Below the pieces are notes generated by a model, which was given only the letters and a program-made list of their open reading frames with translations, did not search any database and was not told the origin of the DNA. A DNA stretch of 64,000 nucleotides, taken from Streptomyces sp. DH12 (GTDB lineage Bacteria; Actinomycetota; Actinomycetes; Streptomycetales; Streptomycetaceae). The position numbers and the translations under genes were made by a program. This document shows positions 52,996 through 63,260 of the stretch, one piece after another. The stretch spans positions 124,001 through 188,000 of the forward strand of contig NZ_JAHWGT010000011.1 of assembly GCF_020873895.1 (NCBI RefSeq), read 5' to 3'. The stretch's first letter is position 1. Each line of letters opens with the position of its first letter.

Positions 52996-53133
52996 TCAGT
53001 GGCCGGTGGAGCCGCCGTTGTCCCGGCGGTCCAGGGCGCGCTGCAGGGCGGCGGCGGCGTTCTTGCGGTCGGTGTCGGCGGGGCGCGCGGCGGCGTGGCG
53101 GCGGACGCGGCGGACGGCGGTGACTGCGCTCAT
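52996..53133 (-). CDS. Small basic conserved protein (45 residues)
   Basis: A 45-codon gene, ATG at 53133 with GAAGGAGT eight bases upstream, a strong ribosome site. It begins MSAVTAVRRVRRHAAARPAD and ends NNGGSTGH-like (DNGGSTGH), with a predicted short helix AAAALQRALDRR. It is very basic at the N-terminus, has no membrane segment, and is too short for routine gene finders. It lies upstream of leuB on the same strand. Function unknown. Confidence 0.6.
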   Translation of the reverse strand: MSAVTAVRRVRRHAAARPADTDRKNAAAALQRALDRRDNGGSTGH

Positions 53134-53429
53134 GGTGCGACTCCTTCAGGGCAACGGCTGGGGAGGCGCCGGAAGGGGCGGGGAGCGCTGCCGCAGGGGT
53201 GGCCTGCCAAGGGGGCACCGCGCTCTCGACCGCCGTTCGCTGATGGAGCGAGACGTTCGGCTCCTCCCAACGTAGGCGAGCGCGGCTCGGCTGTCTCCAC
53301 GAATACTCGGACTTCCTACTATCTGAGACGAGGCATGGCCAGAGCACCACGTCCCGTCACAGCACGTGGCGCGGCCGGGTCACGGCCGGTCGCCGCCGGC
53401 GCCGGGTCGGGCACGTCGCCGCCGCCGGG
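53134..53429. promoter_or_regulatory. Upstream region of the 45-residue gene
   Basis: The 296 bp include a less GC-rich patch at about 53298-53330 that is a likely promoter for the small gene and leuB. No other gene is seen. The left part (53351-53429) is the 3' flank of the acetyltransferase gene. Confidence 0.4.
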
Positions 53430-53978
53430 TCACAGCACGTCGCCGTCGCGCCAGTCGAAGAGCAGCGGTCCGTCCTCCGGGGCGGGGAGCGGGCGCCCGG
53501 CGGCGGGGAGCAGGAAGGTGCTGTCCTCCTCGTCCGGCAGGTGGACGGTGCCGTGGGGGCCGTACCCGTGGACGGCGCCCTTCCACAGCTGCCAGCCGCG
53601 CGAGCGGTACAGCAGGGCGCCCTCGTCCGAGGCGGACAGGGCGCCGAAGTCGTACGCCCGGTCGACGACGCCCTCCAGGGCCTCCATCACCAGATGGCCG
53701 AGGCCCTGCCGGCGCCGGTCCGCGCGGACGCCGACGCCCTCGACGTAGCCGACGCGGTGGGCGCGCCCGGCGTGCACGACCCGGCGCATGACGACGCTGC
53801 CGTGCGCGACGATCCGCCCGTCGGCGTCCTCGACCCAGGCGTGCACCCCGCCGAGGCCGTGCTCCCAGTCCTCGTCGGAGAAGTCGCCGTCGAAGAAGTC
53901 GTCGAGCGCGGCGCGCAGCCGCTCCTGCTCGGCGGGGGCCAACTCGTGCGTGTGGGCGGTGCGGAGGCGGTCACTCAT
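53430..53978 (-). CDS. AAC(2')-like GNAT acetyltransferase
   Basis: A 182-residue GNAT protein starting at ATG 53978. It follows mycobacterial aminoglycoside 2'-N-acetyltransferases along its length. DFSDEDWEHGLGGVHAWVED matches the DF..DWEH.LGG.HA segment, VGYVEGVGVRADRRRQGLGH is the acetyl-CoA loop, FGALSASDEGALLYRSRGW follows, and LFDWRDGDVL matches the C-terminus. Chromosomal AAC(2') enzymes may modify aminoglycosides or cell-wall sugars; activity here is inferred. It is monocistronic, upstream of leuB's promoter region and after pruA on the same strand. Confidence 0.82.
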   Translation of the reverse strand: MSDRLRTAHTHELAPAEQERLRAALDDFFDGDFSDEDWEHGLGGVHAWVEDADGRIVAHGSVVMRRVVHAGRAHRVGYVEGVGVRADRRRQGLGHLVMEALEGVVDRAYDFGALSASDEGALLYRSRGWQLWKGAVHGYGPHGTVHLPDEEDSTFLLPAAGRPLPAPEDGPLLFDWRDGDVL

Positions 53979-54064
53979 ACCGCCCACTGTCGCATCCGCG
54001 CGCCCCGGCGGGCCCGGCGTACCGCACGTTCGCGCCACCCGCCGGCCGGGGGCCCGGCATGGGA

Positions 54065-54102
54065 ACCGCCCCCGACCGGCGTGGGGGCCGGAGGGGGGCG
54101 GT
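54065..54102 (-). terminator. pruA-putB terminator
   Basis: ACCGCCCCC and GGGGGCGGT form a 9-bp stem with inner GC pairing, 18 bp after the pruA stop. Confidence 0.5.
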
Positions 54103-54119
54103 GTCGGGGTGGGCGCGGG

Positions 54120-55751
<1,632 letters not shown>

Positions 55752-55767
55752 GAGTTCCGTAACTCCT

Positions 55768-56694
55768 TCAGTTCTTGGTGATCATCGAGCGGACGAAGAA
55801 CAGCAGGTTGGCCGGCTTCTCCGCGAGGCGGCGCATGAAGTACCCGTACCAGTCGGTGCCGTACGCGGTGTAGACGCGCATCCGGTGCCCTTCGGCGGCG
55901 AGGCGCACGTGCTCCTCGCTGCGGATGCCGTAGAGCATCTGGAACTCGTACTCGTCCAGTTTGCGCCCGTGGCGGCGGGCGAGCTCCTGGGTGATGGCGA
56001 TGAGCCGCGGGTCGTGCGACCCGATCATGGGGTAGCCGCTGCCCGCCATGAGGGTGCCGAGGACGCGGACGTACGCCTTGTCGATCTCCGCCTTGTCCTG
56101 GTGGGCGACGGAGGCCGGCTCCTTGTAGGCGCCCTTCACGATCCGGACGCGGCTGCCGTTCGCGGCGAGGCGGCGGGCGTCCTCCTCCGTGCGGAAGAGG
56201 TACGCCTGGATGACGCAGCCGGTCTGCGGGAAGTCCTTCCGCAGCTCCTCGTGGATGGCGAACATCGAGTCCAGGGTGGTGTGGTCCTCGGCGTCCAGGG
56301 TGACCGTGGTGCCGATCTCCGCCGCGGCCTCGACGACGGGGCGGACGTTGGCGAGGGCGAGCTCGTGCCCGCCCTCCAGCGCCTGGCCGAACATCGACAG
56401 CTTGACCGACATCTCCGCCCTCGTGCCGAGGCCGAGGGGCTTGAGCCGCTCGATCAGCCGCAGGTAGGCGTCGCGGGCCGCGGTGGCCTGCTCGGGGGTG
56501 GTGATGTCCTCGCCGACGACGTCGAGGGTGGCCTCCAGGCCCTTGTCCGTGAGGTCCGTGACGATGGGGACGACCTGGTCGACCGTCTCACCGGGGATGA
56601 ACCGGTTGACGACCGGCTTGGTCACCGGGGCCGCCGACACGATGCGGCGCATCTTGTCACTGCGCGAAGCGGCGAGGATCACGGGACCCAGCAC
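55768..56694 (-). CDS. putB: Proline dehydrogenase
   Basis: A 308-residue monofunctional, FAD-dependent proline dehydrogenase (TIM barrel). Motifs are TLDAEDHTTLDSMF, CVIQAYLFRTEEDARRL, VRIVKGAYKEP and YEFQMLYGIRSEEHVRLA, with the C-terminal YGTDWYGYFMRRLAEKPAN carrying the substrate-binding Arg pair. The GTG start at 56694 is six bases after GGAGG; longer in-frame starts lack a site. It is divergent from the PucR-type regulator. Confidence 0.95.
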   Translation of the reverse strand: MLGPVILAASRSDKMRRIVSAAPVTKPVVNRFIPGETVDQVVPIVTDLTDKGLEATLDVVGEDITTPEQATAARDAYLRLIERLKPLGLGTRAEMSVKLSMFGQALEGGHELALANVRPVVEAAAEIGTTVTLDAEDHTTLDSMFAIHEELRKDFPQTGCVIQAYLFRTEEDARRLAANGSRVRIVKGAYKEPASVAHQDKAEIDKAYVRVLGTLMAGSGYPMIGSHDPRLIAITQELARRHGRKLDEYEFQMLYGIRSEEHVRLAAEGHRMRVYTAYGTDWYGYFMRRLAEKPANLLFFVRSMITKN

Positions 56695-56812
56695 GGGGCA
56701 CCTCCAACGAACACGGATGGGGAACAGGACGGACACGGCCGTCGTCCGACGCTGCGGAAACGGCACGGAGAACCACCGTGAAACCTAAGGATCGCCCCGG
56801 ACGCGGGCCATC

Positions 56813-56822
56813 GACAGCTGTC
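56813..56822. promoter_or_regulatory. Short palindrome upstream of putB
   Basis: GACAGCTGTC is a perfect 10-bp palindrome 21 bp from the larger TCAGACA/TGTCTGA palindrome, in the same intergenic region. It shares the ACAG/CTGT core idea with it and may be a second half-site. Confidence 0.35.
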
Positions 56823-56842
56823 ACGCATCCGTGCCGCGGATC

Positions 56843-56858
56843 TCAGACATCTGTCTGA
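56843..56858. promoter_or_regulatory. Operator candidate in the putB-pruR intergenic region
   Basis: TCAGACATCTGTCTGA is a perfect inverted repeat (7-bp arms, 2-bp centre), 21 bp before the regulator GTG and in the divergent promoter region. Likely bound by the PucR-type regulator. Confidence 0.6.
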
Positions 56859-56878
56859 AGAGGTGGCAGAATGTCCGG

Positions 56879-58087
56879 GTGAAGGCGGATTACCAAGAAC
56901 TGGTCGACGAGATCTCGGCGCTCCTGGGCGCCCCGGCCACGCTGGAGAACCGGGACTTCGGCCTGATCGCCTTCGGCGCGCACGACAGCGACGACGCCTC
57001 GGCGATGGACCCCGTCCGCACCCGCTCGATCCTCACCCGCAAGTCCACCCCGGCGGTGCGCGCGTGGTTCGAGGGGTTCGGCATCGCCCGGGCGACCGGC
57101 CCGGTGCGCATCCCGGCCGCCCCGGAGGCGGGCGTCAACCGCGACCGCCTCTGCCTGCCCGTCCGCCACCGCGGCGTCGTCCTCGGGTACGTCTGGCTGC
57201 TCGACGCCTCGCCGGGACCCGCTCCGGAGCGGCTCGACGCGGCCATGGAGGTGGCCGCGCGCGTCGGGGCCCTCCTCGCGGACGAGGAGCGGGCCTCGGC
57301 GGACCTGTCCCGGGAGCTGCGGGCGGCGCTCACCGCCGAGCGGGACTGGCAGTCCGACCTGGCGCTGGCCGCCCTGCGCGCGGCGCTCGGGCCGGGCGCC
57401 GAGGGGCTGCACGCCGTGGTGTGCGTCGCCCCGTGGCCGGGTGGGGACGATCCCCCGCCGGTCCGTACGGCCCCGGGCGCGGCGGCCCTGTGCACGGTGC
57501 CGTGGCCCGCCCCGGGCGCTCCCTCCGGCGGGCAGGCGGCGGGCGGACGCGGCGAACCGGGCGGGGGCTGCGCGCCCGGCCGGCACGCGGTGGCCGCCCT
57601 GGTGCGGCTGCGGGCGGCCGAGGCGCTCTCCCCCGCCGTGACGGCCGGCGGCCGGCTGTGCGACGCGGCGGGGCCGGGCGCCGTCGCGGGCGTCGCGGGC
57701 CCGCGGCGCGGACTGGCGGAGCTGCCGGCGGCCTGGACCGAGGCGACGGCGGCGGCCCGCGCGGCGCTGGCCGAACCGCGGCTGGGGCCGGTCGCGCCCT
57801 GGTCGTCCGTCGGCCCGTACCGGCTCCTCACCGCGCTGCCCGCGGAGGTGCGCGACGACGCCGCCGTACGGCCGCTGCTGGCCCCCGTCCACGCCGAACT
57901 GGCGCGCACGGCCGAGACCTTCCTCGACTGCGCGGGCCAGGCGGGGCGCACGGCCGCCGCCCTCGGCATCCACCGGCAGACGCTGTACTACCGCCTCTCC
58001 CGGGTCGAGCAGCTGACCGGCCTGGACCTGGACAGCGGCGAGGACCGGCTGCTGCTGCACATGGCCCTGAAGGCGCGCGGCCTGTAG
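56879..58087 (+). CDS. pruR: PucR/CdaR-family proline catabolism regulator
   Basis: A 402-residue regulator. The N-terminal ~150 residues are a GAF/PucR-like sensor ([40 protein letters not shown]). The C-terminus is the PucR helix-turn-helix: [20 protein letters not shown] then [18 protein letters not shown] Pro/Gly-rich linker lies in the middle. Its divergent position suggests activation of putB-pruA in response to proline, as for the PutR/PruR-type regulators. The start is GTG 56879 with a distant AGAGG; the start is therefore less certain. Confidence 0.85.
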   Translation: MKADYQELVDEISALLGAPATLENRDFGLIAFGAHDSDDASAMDPVRTRSILTRKSTPAVRAWFEGFGIARATGPVRIPAAPEAGVNRDRLCLPVRHRGVVLGYVWLLDASPGPAPERLDAAMEVAARVGALLADEERASADLSRELRAALTAERDWQSDLALAALRAALGPGAEGLHAVVCVAPWPGGDDPPPVRTAPGAAALCTVPWPAPGAPSGGQAAGGRGEPGGGCAPGRHAVAALVRLRAAEALSPAVTAGGRLCDAAGPGAVAGVAGPRRGLAELPAAWTEATAAARAALAEPRLGPVAPWSSVGPYRLLTALPAEVRDDAAVRPLLAPVHAELARTAETFLDCAGQAGRTAAALGIHRQTLYYRLSRVEQLTGLDLDSGEDRLLLHMALKARGL

Positions 58088-58144
58088 GGGGCACGGGCGA
58101 GGGGCGGGCAGCGCCCGGTGGGGTGCGGATCGCGGCCCGTTGTT

Positions 58145-58159
58145 GAAAACCGTAATCAT
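58145..58159 (+). promoter_or_regulatory. Zur-like box upstream of the ABC operon
   Basis: TGAAAACCGTAATCA matches the actinobacterial Zur consensus TGAAAATCATTTTCA at 10-11 of 15 positions by eye. It lies 50-64 bp before the lipoprotein start, and TACGGT at 58165-58170 could be the -10. This placement would let Zur block transcription when zinc is plentiful. The match is imperfect and untested. Confidence 0.45.
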
Positions 58160-58208
58160 TTGCTACGGTCCAGGCATCCCCGCCCCACCGCCCCTGAAGG
58201 GTGCCCCC

Positions 58209-59696
58209 GTGCGTCGTCCCCTCACCTCCGCGCTCGCGCTGATATCCGCGTCCGTGCTGCTCACCGGCTGCTTCGCGGCGGCACCGGACGGCGACGGCGC
58301 CGCGCGCGGCGGCGACGGACGCGTCCGCGTCGCGATGATGAACCCGCCCCGGTCCGGGCTGTCGCCGCTCTCCGACGACGCCTTCAAGCTGTCCCGCTGG
58401 TCCACCGCCGAGACCCTGGTGGTCCTCGACGAGGAGGGCGACGCCCGGCCGGCCCTGGCCACCTCCTGGAAGCGGCACGGCACCGGCTGGACCTTCACCC
58501 TCCGCGACGGCGTGACCTTCCACGACGGGACCCCGCTCACCGCCCGCGACGTCGAGCGCTCCCTCACCCGCGCGGCCGGCGCCTCCCCCAAGCCCCGCAT
58601 CCTCGACGGCGTCCGGCTCGACGTGCGCGCCTCCGGCCGGACGGTCACGCTCACCACCCCGGCCGCCGACCCCCTCCTCCCCCAGCGGCTCAGCTCCCCG
58701 CAGCTGTCGATCCTCTCCGCGCGGGCGTACCGGGGGAAGACGGTCGACCCGGTCGGCACGGGCACCGGCGCCTTCCGCCTCACCCGCGTCGACGGCACCA
58801 CCTCCGCCTCCCTCGACCGGTACGACGGCTACTGGGGCGGCAGGGCCAAGGCGGCCGGCATCGACGTGACGTTCGTCCCCGACGGCACCGCCCGCGCCGC
58901 CGCGCTGCGCACGGGCGAGGCGGACATCGTGGAGGCGGTACCGGTCTCCCAGGCGGCCCTGCTCGACCAGGACCTCGTCACGGAGGTCCCGATGCCCCGC
59001 ACCAACACCCTGTACCTCAACACCCGCAAGGGGCCCTTCCGCGACCCGGCGCTGCGGGCGGCCGCGCGCCGGGCCGTCGACGCCCGGCCCCTGGTCGAGG
59101 GCGTGTACGAGGGCCGGGCCGACCTCGCCCAGGGGCTGCTCGGGCCCGCCGTGACGTGGGCCGACGACCTGCGCCCCGCCCGTACCCCCGCCCCGGCGGC
59201 CGACCCGGGCGGGGCGGTGATCACCATCGGCACCTTCACCGACCGCGCCGAGCTGCCCGAGGTCGCGCAGGCGCTCCAGCAGCAGCTTCGGGCCGCCGGG
59301 TTCACCGTCCGGCTCGACGTGCGCGAGTACGCCGCCATCGAGGGCGACGCGCTGGCCGGCGCGTTCGACGCGTTCCTCCTGTCCCGGGCCACCGTCCTGG
59401 ACTCCGGCGACCCGGCCGCCTACCTGTTCAGCGACTTCTCCTCCGAGGGCTCCTTCAACCTCTCCCAGCTCGCCGACCCGACCGTGGACGCCGCCCTGCG
59501 CAAGGCCGCCGACGCGCCCGCCGGGGACACCCGCCGCAGGGCGGTCATGGCGGCGGAGGCGGCCGTCCTGGCCACCGACGCCGCCGTGCCGCTGCTGCAC
59601 GAGCGGGTCGTCCAGGGCGACGCCGCCGGTGTCGTGGGCGCCGCGCACGACCCGCGCGAGCGGCTGCTCGTCACGCCCGACACGTACGTCAAGTGA
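58209..59696 (+). CDS. ABC transporter substrate-binding lipoprotein (peptide/nickel/opine type)
   Basis: A 495-residue SBP family 5 protein. The GTG start after GAAGGGTG gives a signal peptide RRPLTSALALISASVLLTGC with a clear lipobox. Motifs include RWSTAETLVVLDEEGDARPA and WTFTLRDGVTFHDGTPLTAR (family 5 signature), GTGAFRL, and FRDPALRAAARRAVDARPLV. Family 5 members bind oligopeptides, nickel complexes or opine-type metallophores; the ligand is not readable. It overlaps the permease start (GTGA). Confidence 0.9.
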   Translation: MRRPLTSALALISASVLLTGCFAAAPDGDGAARGGDGRVRVAMMNPPRSGLSPLSDDAFKLSRWSTAETLVVLDEEGDARPALATSWKRHGTGWTFTLRDGVTFHDGTPLTARDVERSLTRAAGASPKPRILDGVRLDVRASGRTVTLTTPAADPLLPQRLSSPQLSILSARAYRGKTVDPVGTGTGAFRLTRVDGTTSASLDRYDGYWGGRAKAAGIDVTFVPDGTARAAALRTGEADIVEAVPVSQAALLDQDLVTEVPMPRTNTLYLNTRKGPFRDPALRAAARRAVDARPLVEGVYEGRADLAQGLLGPAVTWADDLRPARTPAPAADPGGAVITIGTFTDRAELPEVAQALQQQLRAAGFTVRLDVREYAAIEGDALAGAFDAFLLSRATVLDSGDPAAYLFSDFSSEGSFNLSQLADPTVDAALRKAADAPAGDTRRRAVMAAEAAVLATDAAVPLLHERVVQGDAAGVVGAAHDPRERLLVTPDTYVK

Positions 59697-61660
59697 GCGG
59701 CGCCCGCCCGCGCCGGCGGGTCAGCGCCGCCACCCGCCTGCGGCGGCGCGCCGAGGCCGTCACCCGCCCCCGGCGGGCCGGCGGGGCCGCGGGGGCCGCC
59801 GTCCGCCGCCAGGGCGGGGGCGGGGCCGCCGTGCGCCACCGGCGGGTGAGCGGGGCCGCCGGCCCCCGGCGCGGGGTCGCGGCCGGCGTCCGGGCCCTGG
59901 CCCTCGCGGCGGTGCTGGCCGCGGTCGGCCTGCTGCCCTGGCTCTCCGGCCGCGACCCGGCGCTCACCGTGCTGCGCGCCAGGTACGCCGAGCAGGAGCC
60001 GAGCGCCGAGGCGCTCGCCGCCGTCCGCGCCGACCTGGGGCTCGACGCCGGTCCGCTCGCCCTCCTCGGCACCTGGCTGCGCGGCCTGCTCGGCGGCGAC
60101 CTCGGCGCCTCCTGGGTGTCGGGCGCCGACGTCCTGCCGTCCGTCGCCGCGGGCCTGCGCGTGTCGCTGGGCCTGATGGGCGCGGCGCTCGGGGTGGCCC
60201 TGGTGGTCGCCGCCGCGCTGGCCGTGCCCGTCCTGGTACGGGGGCGCGGCACGTCCGGCACCGTCGCCGCGGTGCTCGCCGCCGTACCGGAGTTCCTCCT
60301 CGCCGCGGTGCTGCTCGTCGTCGGCGCCGTCTGGCTCGGCTGGTTCCCCTCGGCGGGCTGGCAGGGCCCGGCCCACCTCGTGCTGCCGGCCCTCGCCCTG
60401 GGCGTGCCGGCCGGGGGCCTGCTCGGGCGGCTGGCCGCCGACGCCCTCCCGGCCGTACTCGGCGAACGCTGGGTCGAGCTGTGGCGCGGCTCCGGGGTGA
60501 GCCGCGCCCTGATCGTCCGCGCCGCGCTGCGGCGGGCCCTGCCGCCGCTGGTTCCGCAGGGCGGCATGGTCATGGTCGGGCTCACCGGGGGCGCGGTCGC
60601 CGTCGAGACGGTGTTCGCGGTGCCCGGGATCGGCCGTACGGCGCTGGGCGCGGCCCGGTCGCAGGACCTGCCGCTCCTCCAGGGCGCCGTCCTCGCCCTG
60701 CTGCTGCTCGGCCTGACGGTGGGCGCGGCGGCGGCGCTCGTGCGCCGCCGGCTGCTCGGCCCGGGGCTGCGCGACGCCGCGCTGGCGCCGCCCCCGCCCC
60801 GGCCGGCGCGGGTCGGGCCGGCCGTGCCGGCCACCCTGGCCGCCGTGCTGGCGGCGGTGGTCCTCTGGGGGCTGCTGCGCGACCCGTACACCGTGGACAC
60901 GGCGGCCCGGCTCGCCCCGCCGTCGCTCGCGCACCCGCTCGGCACGGACGGCCTCGGCCGGGACGTGCTGGCCCGGCTCGGCCACGGCGCGGCGTCGACC
61001 GCCGGGACCGCCGCCGCCGTGTGCGCGCTGAGCCTCCTCGTCGCGGTGCTGCTCGGCTTCGTCCCCGCGGTGGCCGCCGGAGCCGCGGACATCGCCAACG
61101 CCCTGCCCCCGGTGATCGTCGGCATCCTCGTCGCGGCGGCGGCCGGGCCCGGCACCGCGGGCGCGGCCACCGCCGTGGCGCTGGTCTCCTGGCCGCCGCT
61201 GGCCGCGCACGCCGCCGCGCTCGTCCAGGAGGTCCGCGCGTCGGGCTTCCTGCTGGCGCAGCGGGCGATCGGAGCCGGCCCCGGCTGGGTGCTGACCCGG
61301 CACGTGCTGCCGTCGGTGGCCGGGCCGGTCGCCCGCCACGCCGTGCTGCGGCTGCCGGGCGTCGCGCTCGCCCTGGCCTCACTCGGCTTCCTCGGCCTCG
61401 GCGCGCCGCCGCCCTCCCCGGAGTGGGGACTGCTGCTCGACGAGTCGCGCGCGTACGTGGAGCGGGCCCCGTGGGCGGCGCTCGCGCCGGCGGCGGCCCT
61501 GGCGTGGCTCGCGGCGCTGGCGGTCTCGCTCGCCGCCTACGCCTCGTCCGACCGCGCCCGCCCGGCCCGCCGCCCCGGCACCGCGCCGCCCCGGGTCCGC
61601 CCCCGCTTCCCGCGCTTCCCGCGCTCCCCGCTCCGTAAGGCGGCGCCCCGTGCCCACTGA
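59693..61660 (+). CDS. Fused ABC permease (DppB-type plus DppC-type)
   Basis: A 655-residue protein in one continuous frame. Residues ~60-360 form a DppB-like permease with its EAA loop around GERWVELWRGSGVSRALIV. After a Pro-rich linker (APPPPRPARVGP) a DppC-like permease begins with HPLGTDGLGRDVLARLGHGA, has its EAA loop in ASGFLLAQRAIGAGPGWVLT and ends with PPPSPEWGLLLDESRAYV. Separate genes are the rule, so this is a natural gene fusion. The first ~60 residues are an unusual Arg/Gly/Ala-rich stretch; a downstream start is possible. The GTG overlaps the previous stop. Confidence 0.87.
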   Translation: MSGARPRRRVSAATRLRRRAEAVTRPRRAGGAAGAAVRRQGGGGAAVRHRRVSGAAGPRRGVAAGVRALALAAVLAAVGLLPWLSGRDPALTVLRARYAEQEPSAEALAAVRADLGLDAGPLALLGTWLRGLLGGDLGASWVSGADVLPSVAAGLRVSLGLMGAALGVALVVAAALAVPVLVRGRGTSGTVAAVLAAVPEFLLAAVLLVVGAVWLGWFPSAGWQGPAHLVLPALALGVPAGGLLGRLAADALPAVLGERWVELWRGSGVSRALIVRAALRRALPPLVPQGGMVMVGLTGGAVAVETVFAVPGIGRTALGAARSQDLPLLQGAVLALLLLGLTVGAAAALVRRRLLGPGLRDAALAPPPPRPARVGPAVPATLAAVLAAVVLWGLLRDPYTVDTAARLAPPSLAHPLGTDGLGRDVLARLGHGAASTAGTAAAVCALSLLVAVLLGFVPAVAAGAADIANALPPVIVGILVAAAAGPGTAGAATAVALVSWPPLAAHAAALVQEVRASGFLLAQRAIGAGPGWVLTRHVLPSVAGPVARHAVLRLPGVALALASLGFLGLGAPPPSPEWGLLLDESRAYVERAPWAALAPAAALAWLAALAVSLAAYASSDRARPARRPGTAPPRVRPRFPRFPRSPLRKAAPRAH

Positions 61661-63260
61661 CAACCTGCCCGGCCCCCCGTCCACCCGTACGTCCGCCCCC
61701 GCCCCCGCTTCCGCTGCGGCGTCGGCGCCCGCACCCGCCGGGCCGGCGGCCCCGGGGCACACGGCGGCGGCCTCCCCGACCACCTGCGCCGCCCGGGCCG
61801 CCTCCGGCCCCATGCCGGCTGCCCCGCCCGTCGACCGGCCGACGGGCGCCCCCGCGGACTGTTCCGTCGGCGGCGCCCCGGACGGGACGCCGGGCGGTTC
61901 CGTGGCCCCGGCGGTACGGCCGGACGCCTCCGTCACCGGCGGCTCGCCGGCCGACGCACCCGCCCGGCGGTCCGTCGACCGGGCATCGGCCCCGGCGACC
62001 GTCACCCCTGCCACCGCGGTCACCCGGGTCGCTCCGGCGGCCCCGGCCGCCCTGGCCGCTCCGACCTCTCCTACCTCTCCGACCTCTCCGACCTCTCCGA
62101 CCGCCGTGGTCACCCCGGCCACCCCTGCCGCCACGACCGCGCCCACCACGCCCTCACCTGCCGCTCCTTCCGCCTCCCCCTCCCCTTCCCCTTCCGCCTC
62201 CACCTCCGCACCGGCCACGGTCCCGGCGGGCCCGCCGTCGGTCCGGCCGCCCGGCGCCCCGCCCCGCCCGCCGCTCGTCTCCGTACGCGACCTGCGGATC
62301 TCGGTCGGCGGGGCCGAGGTCGTACGCGGGGTGGGCTTCGACGTCCACGACGGCGAGGCCTTCGCCCTGGTCGGCGAGTCCGGCGCCGGCAAGTCCCTCA
62401 CCGCGCGGTCGCTGCTGGGTCTCGTCCCGCCCGGGGCGCGGACGGCCGGCAGCGTCCGGCTGCGCGGCACCGAGCTGGTCGGGGCGCGGCGCGGGGAACT
62501 CGCCGCGCTGTGGGGGCGGCGGGTCGCCCTCGTCCCGCAGGACTCGCTCTCCGCCCTCTCCCCCGTCCACCCCGTCGGCGACCAACTCGCCGCCGCCGTA
62601 CGGTCGGTGCGCGGGCTGTCCCGCGCCGCCGCGCGCGCCCGGGCGGCGGCCGCCCTGGACCGCGTCGGCGTCCCCGCGGCCCGCGCCGGGGCGTACCCGC
62701 ACGAGCTGTCCGGCGGCATGCGCCAGCGGGCGGTCATCGCGATGGCCACCGTCAACGAACCGGAACTGCTGGTCGCCGACGAACCGACCACCGCGCTCGA
62801 CCCCGACCGCCGCGCCCTGGTGCTGGAGCTGCTCGCCGCGCAGCGGGCGGCGACCGGCGCGGCGCTGGTCCTCGTCACCCACGACCTGGACGCGGTCCGC
62901 GACCACGCCGACCGGGTCCTCGTCCTGTACGCGGGGCGGCACGTCGAGTCCGGCGCGGTGCGGGACGTCCTGGAGCGCCCCCGCGCCCCGTACACGGCCG
63001 GGCTCCTCGCCTGTCTGCCGGCCTCCGCGCCGGGGACGGCGGCCGGCCGGAGCCGGTACCTGCCGACGATCGGCGGCGCGCCGCCCCCGCCGGGGGAGCC
63101 GGCGACGGGCTGCGCGTTCGCGCCGCGCTGCCCGGCGGCCGAGGCCGGCTGCCTCACCCGCACGCCCCTGCCCCGTCCGGTGGACGGCCGCGAGGTCTCC
63201 TGCGACCGGGCCGAGCACCTGCCCGACGCGCCCGGCGAGCTGTTCGCGGAGGCGGTGTGA
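61650..63260 (+). CDS. ABC ATPase (DppD type) with long low-complexity N-terminus
   Basis: A 536-residue protein, whereas DppD proteins are ~330. The GTG start overlaps the permease by 11 bp. Residues 1-~205 are almost only Ala/Pro/Thr/Ser/Val with TSPTSPTSP repeats. The ATPase follows: Walker A ALVGESGAGKSLTARSLLGL, Q loop ALVPQDSLSAL, signature HELSGGMRQRAVIAMA, Walker B LLVADEPTTALD and H loop VTHD. The C-terminal oligopeptide-type tail has CAFAPRCPAAEAGC. A later start near codon 205 (after 62264) would give a normal-size protein but no strong site was found. Confidence 0.87.
   Translation: MPTDNLPGPPSTRTSAPAPASAAASAPAPAGPAAPGHTAAASPTTCAARAASGPMPAAPPVDRPTGAPADCSVGGAPDGTPGGSVAPAVRPDASVTGGSPADAPARRSVDRASAPATVTPATAVTRVAPAAPAALAAPTSPTSPTSPTSPTAVVTPATPAATTAPTTPSPAAPSASPSPSPSASTSAPATVPAGPPSVRPPGAPPRPPLVSVRDLRISVGGAEVVRGVGFDVHDGEAFALVGESGAGKSLTARSLLGLVPPGARTAGSVRLRGTELVGARRGELAALWGRRVALVPQDSLSALSPVHPVGDQLAAAVRSVRGLSRAAARARAAAALDRVGVPAARAGAYPHELSGGMRQRAVIAMATVNEPELLVADEPTTALDPDRRALVLELLAAQRAATGAALVLVTHDLDAVRDHADRVLVLYAGRHVESGAVRDVLERPRAPYTAGLLACLPASAPGTAAGRSRYLPTIGGAPPPPGEPATGCAFAPRCPAAEAGCLTRTPLPRPVDGREVSCDRAEHLPDAPGELFAEAV
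62063..62098. repeat. Four tandem 9-bp units in the ATPase linker
   Basis: Four GACCTCTCC-type units (one reads TACCTCTCC) encode the TSP repeats. Similar CCCCTT repeats follow near 62178-62200. Confidence 0.75.
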
